This document shows, piece by piece, positions 57,325 through 64,000 of a DNA stretch of 64,000 nt. Position numbers and translations under genes: made by a program. Origin of the DNA: Tetragonia tetragonoides (lineage: Eukaryota; Streptophyta; Magnoliopsida; Caryophyllales; Aizoaceae); assembly GCA_038025085.1 (NCBI GenBank), contig CM076151.1, positions 12,498,501 through 12,562,500 on the forward strand, in the 5' to 3' direction. Numbering within the stretch: the first letter of the stretch is position 1; each line of letters starts with the position of its first letter. Below the pieces are notes generated by a model that was not told the origin of the DNA, did not search any database, and saw only the letters and a list, made by a program, of their open reading frames with translations.

Positions 57325-58536
57325 CTATATAGTTGGCAGAAGCCAAATCGGAGGTGATAGACGGCTTTGGCTATGACACAACTTATAATGATCATGAAAT
57401 GATGCATCTCCAATTCGATACACACCAATATCACTAGGGTCAACAATCTGGTGAGGCTTATTAAACATAGTAGAAACATCATGGTAATCATCAGTGAAGT
57501 AGACGCAATTAGGCATAATTGTCTGAGGAAACTCAGACGCTCTTACACAGGTTGAGTAGTTGTCCCCTAAGAACAGTGCCCCATCACCGATGCTCATCAC
57601 AGGGATCCACTCCAGCACCATGTCCGTAAACTCCAGCCTGAAGACCATAAACCCTAGGGTTTCAAACAAGCGCTCACCATTGCTATCTGTATATGATTGC
57701 ACCAGCTTCACCACTTGCAGGAGGGTGTCACCATCAGCTGATTCCAGAATGTACCTTCGAGTATAATGACCAAGCGGGCCCATAACAGGCGGGGAGGCTA
57801 GCCTGAGCCGAGGAGAGCAATCAGCATCCACGTCACAAAAGTAGACCTCACCCCAGAAGTTCACCGCCAAAAAATGGCCTTGACAATAAATAAGGTCATA
57901 GAAATGGAGATGTTCGTTAATGTTGGTCCAACTGCTATCCCCAGATTTCCAGAAAGCCAACCTTCTCATCTCACCGTGAATTAACAACACGGAGTAATTA
58001 GGACAGGAAATAGGGTTAGCTGAAAAGATAACCTTACAAATGTAGTATTCAAGGTAGAAATCACCATCACCACTCACCATTTCACTCGCTTCCTTAGCAA
58101 GAAGAAAAGGTGGGAGGTGGATAGTTCCTTTGCTATTCCCAAACAGAAAAGGGTTAAATAAGGTTATAGTGAAAGAACCAGTTTCGATGAATACTAGCCA
58201 ACCCAGACAAGAACCAATGCACCTGCTGTTGTTGTAAGGCATTGGCAAGCGCAGATCATAGACTTCCCCATCAAAGATATTATAGAGATTTCTCGTACTT
58301 TCACTGTTATCTTTTGCAGGGACCAGCAGCATAGGCAGCCTCCTGTTAAAAGACATGTTTGGACGGATTTTGAGCTGGCAAAGCCTATCTTTGGCTATAG
58401 AACGCCACTGACTGCAAACACTGGCAAAGGAAAAAATATCAGATAATAGAAATAACTCGCTTACGATAACGAAAAGTAGGTTGGGAGGCAACCAAGCCCA
58501 ATCAGGCTCTTCAGAAGACGAGGAGGACAAAGCCAT
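57325..58536 (-). CDS. F-box protein with C-terminal DUF295 (SKIP23-like)
   Basis: A 403-residue single-exon frame. Residues 14-55 form an F-box (WLPPNLLFVIVSELFLLSDI then SFASVCSQWRSIAK), which docks to SKP1 in an SCF ubiquitin ligase. The C-terminal third holds a DUF295-type domain: LGDNYSTCVRASEFP then NCVYFTDD, with VYRIGD near the end. This is the layout of plant F-box/DUF295 proteins. The start (MALSSSSSEEPDW) matches that of the decayed copy at 63968. Target unknown. No break seen. An intron-free gene flanked by a dead tandem duplicate is common in this fast-evolving family. Confidence 0.9.
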   Translation of the reverse strand: MALSSSSSEEPDWAWLPPNLLFVIVSELFLLSDIFSFASVCSQWRSIAKDRLCQLKIRPNMSFNRRLPMLLVPAKDNSESTRNLYNIFDGEVYDLRLPMPYNNSRCIGSCLGWLVFIETGSFTITLFNPFLFGNSKGTIHLPPFLLAKEASEMVSGDGDFYLEYYICKVIFSANPISCPNYSVLLIHGEMRRLAFWKSGDSSWTNINEHLHFYDLIYCQGHFLAVNFWGEVYFCDVDADCSPRLRLASPPVMGPLGHYTRRYILESADGDTLLQVVKLVQSYTDSNGERLFETLGFMVFRLEFTDMVLEWIPVMSIGDGALFLGDNYSTCVRASEFPQTIMPNCVYFTDDYHDVSTMFNKPHQIVDPSDIGVYRIGDASFHDHYKLCHSQSRLSPPIWLLPTI

Positions 58537-61500
58537 TGTTGCTTTTACTCAAGTATATTGCAAGGAATACAGAAAAAAACAAGTGAACTAAACTCTAACT
58601 TTCAAGATGATTGGTTGTTCGGTCAGGTAAACTTCTTTTTTATACTTGGGAATCTACAGTAGCTGAAAGAAAATATGGATTTGCTTCCTTAAGGAGAATG
58701 CACAGGAAAGGAAACAAAGCAAGGGGAAAACACAACCAGGGGAGAAAATCGAAGTGAATCTGTGCTTACCTGGCAAATCAGACAGACACATATGCATATA
58801 TGTTTAGTGCAAGAGTCTCATTGATGTACAGTCCACAGTAACATAAGTTTTACGACTAATATGCATGTATCCCGTATTTATATATCGTCTAACTTCTTGA
58901 ATTGCATGCAAATTTAGTGAAATCTGCGTTCACGAGTAAAAGATAATGACTAATGATTATTAATTGAAGTCCTATATACAGTTAACAGACTAACAAGTAC
59001 AATGATCATGTTCAACAGAACAGTGAACAGAGGAACTACTTCAACAGTATGCAATCCTGTGAAATAAACACAAAATCAAGTTATTCCAGTGTATACGTGG
59101 CTTAGAGGTTTTAAGTTTTTCTAATAATCCTTCCCCTCCCCAAAAAAAAAAAAACGTTTTCTAATAATCCTGACATCCTGTGCTTGGTCTCACGAAAATC
59201 TCTATACTAAAATGTTATTGGCTATGCACAATGTGAACACAAAACACAACATATTAGGCATACAATCCATATTCTATATTTGCTATTCATTTCCAAAAGC
59301 AGCAAAATAGTGCTAAATCCTTATCAGAAAAGGAAAATATGATATTGCTCAAGATAATCACAGTTCAAATTTTATCTATCTGTACCATTTATCTATATAG
59401 CCTACGCTGCTATGAACATCATGGCTCAAATTTTTTTCATGTATGGTCATATATTGCAACTGTCATCTCTTCTTGTTGCGTAAGTTAAAGTTTCTATGCG
59501 TTCTTTCAAAAAACTAAAGGAAGTAATGCAACATGAAACAGAAATAGCTCATGAAGATATAACTTCTGTTACATTGTTGTATACATTCCAATTGTTTATT
59601 AGCTTCTTTGGTTCAGAAATCCAGTGATTCAAGTAAACACAAATTCCGAGTTATTAGAGAGAATTAAGAGTCTTTGTTGATCAACTCTCACCTAACAGGT
59701 GAAACGCAAAATCACATTGCGAGTCCTATCACAGCACACGCTTGTCCAAAAGGAAGGTGCTCCATTGTCACAATTTGGCAGCGTAATTAGCAGTAAATGC
59801 GTTCTACAATATGCTCTTTAGCTAGATAATCTGCACCATCCACCAGCAACAAGTATCAATATAAATGCAATCGGATTAATCCCAGAGTGAGTTTAGTCAA
59901 AAATTTGTATGTGAAGGTAGATGTAACTCTAGGAGCAAATAATTCCTAAATATGACACAATCTCAGTTTCTTGAGGATGCAACATGTCCTCATACACCAA
60001 ACAAGGATCCATGGGTGAATGCTGGTTGCGTGGGTGGGAAGTCTCCTAGTTCTTCGTCTCTTATGGCAAACTTTTAGCCGACAAATGTTGTCGCTTATCA
60101 GTATCAAGTGGCCAAACGAAGATAGCACTCCACTCTGAATTTTTCTATCTATAAAGTTCCATATACAGCATGGTCAGGGAGATGGTAATTTAATGTCGTG
60201 ACTCGTGAGAAGTTATCTTGTCGTCATTTATACCTTTTACTATAACTAAGCATGATCAATCACTGATAAACTAATAGCAGTTAAAATTAGTAAATCCACT
60301 ACAATTACTGAGTAGCGAATCTAGCGATTAGACATGAGGCAGCTTCATTTTTTTTTTTAGTAACAGACATGAGACACTTCTTGGTCATATTAGTAAGAAA
60401 AGTGCTTTCTGGAAATCACATGCAGCTAATTGTCCTAATTAGATGGAGAATTCAAACAAGTGGCTGCTTTGCTTCTGCACTGAGCAATATTCTTGCATGG
60501 AACCTCAAGCAAAAACTAGAAAGTTTGTAAGCGTTCTTTCAACCCAGGCTAGATATTCCAAGTATTTAGAGAAGATATACAAAGTATTGGCCGTAAAAAT
60601 CCTACCTCTGTACAGGCGCAAGGCAACATAGTATTGTGAGTCCAATCACAAGTATGCATTTGGAATTTTGGACCACACGCTTGCCAGAAGGTGCTCGATT
60701 TTCACGGCACAGAACCAACTTTAGTAGCATTGTAATTAGCAGTTGCCGCGTACTGAAACAAGCTCTTTAGCTATATAATCTGCACTATCCTTCATTAAGA
60801 GTTAAGATAAAAACACTCAAATTCAATTAAGCAAAATTATTTGATTGTGATAGTAGATTCAACCCTAGGAGTTAATAATTCTAAATATGACAGGTTTCTT
60901 GAGGATAAACCAAATAAGAATCCAAGCACAAATGCTGGTTTCGTATGTTGGAAGTCTCCCAGCTATACTTTTTTTACGACATCTTCTATCCAACAAATAT
61001 CGCGTATTGAATACAAGTGACCAAATGATGATAACAGATCAGAATCCAGATTTTTCTACATAATTAGTTCCACATTTAGTATGTCAGGTTTCCTTATCTT
61101 TTCATTCTAATCTTTCTGCATAGAAGACACGGAAGATAGAACTGCAGACAGATTATGTTTATCATAACAAGGCACTACCACTTAAATAAACTAACAAAAA
61201 TTTTGCAAATCAGTAAATCCAATACAATCACTGATCAGACATGAAGCATCTTCATATAATAGGAAAAAGTTCTTACTGAAATGCCATATGCAGCCAGCTA
61301 TTGGCAGGATTTACTTCGGTATTGAACAAGAGTTTCTTTATCATCACATTTTCCGACTGAACATCTCTAAGAGCAGTATCCTAGTTGGCATTAAGGACAA
61401 TAGCATCAGTATCATGTAATTATTAGTAAGCAGACAAAATTTGGTCTACCTCTGGTAAGCGGAAAATGAAACAAGAGCAGTGCTGGTAACCCTGTCTTTC

Positions 61501-62773
61501 TTACCATTTGTCATCTGCCAGCCTTTTATAAAGAATCCAGAAGCCGTAAGGAACAACCCACTCCTGTTATGAAAACAAAGCTTTAGCATCCTAAAACTTG
61601 CAGTATACATCCATCCAGCAATTCCACGATGTGCTTACGACAACACTTCCCTTGTTAAACACAAAAATGAACCAGTAATCATTCTCATGGATGGCTAGCA
61701 GCAAGCTCACATGAGTAAAATTACGTAAGATATTAATAGCCACTAAATTTGAGAATATATAAGAATACAGAGACAATGCCATATACAAGTCAAGTGCAGC
61801 TCCTGACTTCCAGAAGGCTTACCTTCTTATCTCAACATACTGATGATTGGAGTACATACTGGCACGTGTTTCAGTTGGCGGAACCTGTTTTCGCAAAAGA
61901 ATGTTATATACTACAGGCAACTGCCAAGCCAAGCCAAAGCCATGCCCAATTGGCTTTGAATAATTCTATGGTAGCTCTGCCTTGGATATTTGGGTCTTCG
62001 GACAAACACTATAAGTTAGTACTGATTTTGTGAAATCTATTGATACTCCTGTGACAGCTGAATGTTTGGAGCAGGGTGTTCTCCACCAACATGTACACAG
62101 CTCAACCTCACTTCCCACATTTGATTTAGAAAATATATAATATAAAATAAAAAATAGAGAAACCGCATAATGCTGCCCCTCAGCATCAATTGTAAGCTAG
62201 CTAGCCCTAAACATTAGAAAGCTATTGTACCAATACCAGCTAAAACTAAAAAGTTGGAATGATCGCTTTTTTTCTGGGTGCAACGGGCAAAGTTCAGACG
62301 TTAAATGACATGTTAAACACATCCACAATAGTGGCGATTTTGCTCAAACCTAAATAAGCAGCTTGTTAGAGGGCGGACAGATGATCAATTAAGTGGATGT
62401 ATTATGTAATTCCTTTTGACATTTCGCTTTTCCCTCTTTCTTTTACCTCCAATTTGCAATCTGAATTCTTTTCCGTAAAAAGCTGTGGAACCTCTATAGA
62501 GCCATCTCTAGTCACATATTAGCAAATGTGATCAGATCAACCAAATACCCGATAGAATCAAACTCTCATTAATTTTTAAATGTTTAAGGCATCACAATTG
62601 ATGATTTGTTTTCCTCGCACCAACTTGTTTAACAAATGTGCTCAATTTCCTAGTCACCTCAAGTACCTTGAGGGATTCAGCAACAAAAGCTAATAACGAA
62701 ATCATCAAAGACCAAAATCCATAAAGATAAACAGAACAGACCATCCATGTAAAAAAGATGCCTTCATTCTTTT
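58537..62773. other. Spacer of the F-box tandem duplication, with internal repeats
   Basis: No intact gene. The F-box promoter occupies the left end. A diverged direct repeat of about 500 bp (59690-60190 and 60610-61090) shares AGAAGGTGCTC-like, TAATTAGCAGT, CTCTTTAGCTA and GTTTCTTGAGGAT blocks. At 61785-61850 a short stretch resembles the antisense of the F-box gene's middle (CTTCCAGAAGGCTTACCTTC versus 57946-57965), so a third, almost erased copy may have been here. Confidence 0.45.
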
Positions 62774-63968
62774 TCATAATAAGTTCATCAATTTAGACAC
62801 ACTAGTCCTTGCTACAATAGCGGAGAGAATCCAGATCGAAGGGGTGAGATGCTTTTGGCTAGGACACAGCATATAATGACCATGGAACGATACATCTTCA
62901 ACTCGATATTCACAAGTATCACTAGGGCCAACCAACTGGTAAGGCTTATGGAATATGGTAGAAACATCATGGTAATCTACAGTGAAGTAGATGGAATTAC
63001 GCATGATTATTCCTGGGCACTCGGAAGCCCTGACATAGGTTGAGCAGTTGTCTCCAAGAACAGCACCCCCTCGCCTGTGCTCACCATCGGGACCCAATCC
63101 AGCAACCCGTCCATAGACTCCAGCAAGTAGACCATAAACCCTAGGGTTTCAAAATAGGGCTCATGATTGCTATCCATTTATGACTCCACGTCTGCACTAG
63201 CCTCACAGGTCGGTGAGACCATCAGCTGACTTCAGAGTGAGCCTTCAAGTATAATGACCTAGCGAACCCACAACAGGTTCACTTGTTGGCCTGAGTTGAA
63301 CGGAGCAATCAGCATGAACATCACAAAGTAGACCTCGCCTTACAAATTGACTGCCAAAAAAAATGGGCATTACAGTACAAAAGGTCATAGAAGTAGTGAT
63401 TTTGATTATTGGTCCAAGTCCCATCCCCTGACCTCCAAAAGGCCAGTCTTCTCAGAACACCATGAATCAGCAACAGTGTAACTAGGACAGGTAATAAAGC
63501 CAGGCAAAAATAATCTTACATATGTAATGTTCAGGGAAGAAATGTTCTTCCTCACCGTTTCACAAGCTTCCATGCCCGGAAGTGTGGTGGGAGGTGAATA
63601 GTTCCTTTGCTATTCTCAAACAACAAAGGATGAACAGAGTTATCATGAAAGAAACAGTTTCGACGAAAATGAGCCAACCATGACTAGAATTGAAGCACCT
63701 GCTGCTGTTGTAAGGCATTGGCAAGTGCAAACATATACTTCTCCGTCAAGGATATTATAGATATTTCGCATGCTTTCACTGCTGTCTAGGCGGGTACGAA
63801 CCGCCAGTTAAAGGACATCATTGGATGGATTTTAAACTCACAAAGCCTGTTTTTGCTGCAAACACTGCCAAAGGAAATCAGAACACATAAGAGAAACAAT
63901 TCTCTCAAGATCGTAAAAAGTAAGTTCTGAGGCCAACCAACCCTTCAGTACGAGGAGGACAAAGCCAT
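62774..63968 (-). pseudogene. Decayed tandem copy of the F-box/DUF295 gene
   Basis: The minus-strand sequence follows the intact gene at 57325-58536 from the same MALSSS start (63968) to the DUF295 end. Recognisable pieces include NCSTYVRASECPGIIM, SIYFTVDYHDVSTIFHKP and DTCEYRVEDVSFHGHYMLC. Many frame shifts and stops break it; the first stop comes after seven codons. Only the last 107 codons remain open. The F-box's WRSIAK-like part is lost. The parent-copy distance is about 5.4 kb, in the same orientation. Confidence 0.8.
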
Positions 63969-64000
63969 TGCTGTTTTTACTTGCAACGAGAACAAGGAAA

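Overview
This is nuclear DNA of a flowering plant, most likely a eudicot. The signs are many short exons with GT-AG introns, plant-specific families (GRAS, FRO ferric reductase, MATE/DTX, RLP, PPR, F-box), a nuclear tRNA-Leu, and a dense load of plant transposons. I cannot name the species from sequence alone. No bacterial-type operon, CRISPR array or organellar block is visible.

Layout. 1-15.8 kb is a transposon nest. It holds a 2.9-kb solo Ty3/gypsy LTR with a perfect 5-bp target duplication (1317-4211) and a tandem miniature LTR element, TRIM, on the minus strand (9190-9744). A second, truncated copy of the same gypsy LTR follows (9745-12298), then a broken Tekay-like gag-protease-RT body that stops abruptly at 15814. 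Between these lie a decayed PPR gene fragment (7232-7640) and one small two-exon candidate gene (6461-6749). 16.4-20.4 kb is a seven-exon ferric reductase (FRO) gene with two single-base frame breaks. 21.2-25.5 kb is a graveyard of receptor-like-protein (LRR) fragments, with a duplicated FRO 3' end inside it. 27.5-28.8 kb is a broken F-box gene. 30.6-33.0 kb is an intact GRAS gene (SCL8-like). 33-50 kb is gene-poor. It carries at least eight MITE-type elements (one with a perfect 8-bp TSD, others with TTA or TTATA TSDs), perfect foldbacks, a 10-bp-period repeat, a minisatellite with higher-order structure, and a LINE 3' end. 50.6-55.4 kb is an intact seven-exon MATE transporter. 56.68 kb is tRNA-Leu(CAA). 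57.3-58.5 kb is an intact F-box/DUF295 gene, with a decayed tandem copy at the right edge (62.8-64 kb).

The genes do not form a pathway. The likely functional set is the GRAS regulator, the MATE transporter, the F-box/DUF295 gene and the tRNA. The FRO gene is functional only if its two indels are assembly errors. I found no convincing new biological system. The most unusual signals are the tandem TRIM, an LTR end apparently lost by microhomology, extra leader ORFs in the gypsy element, and a four-unit higher-order minisatellite.
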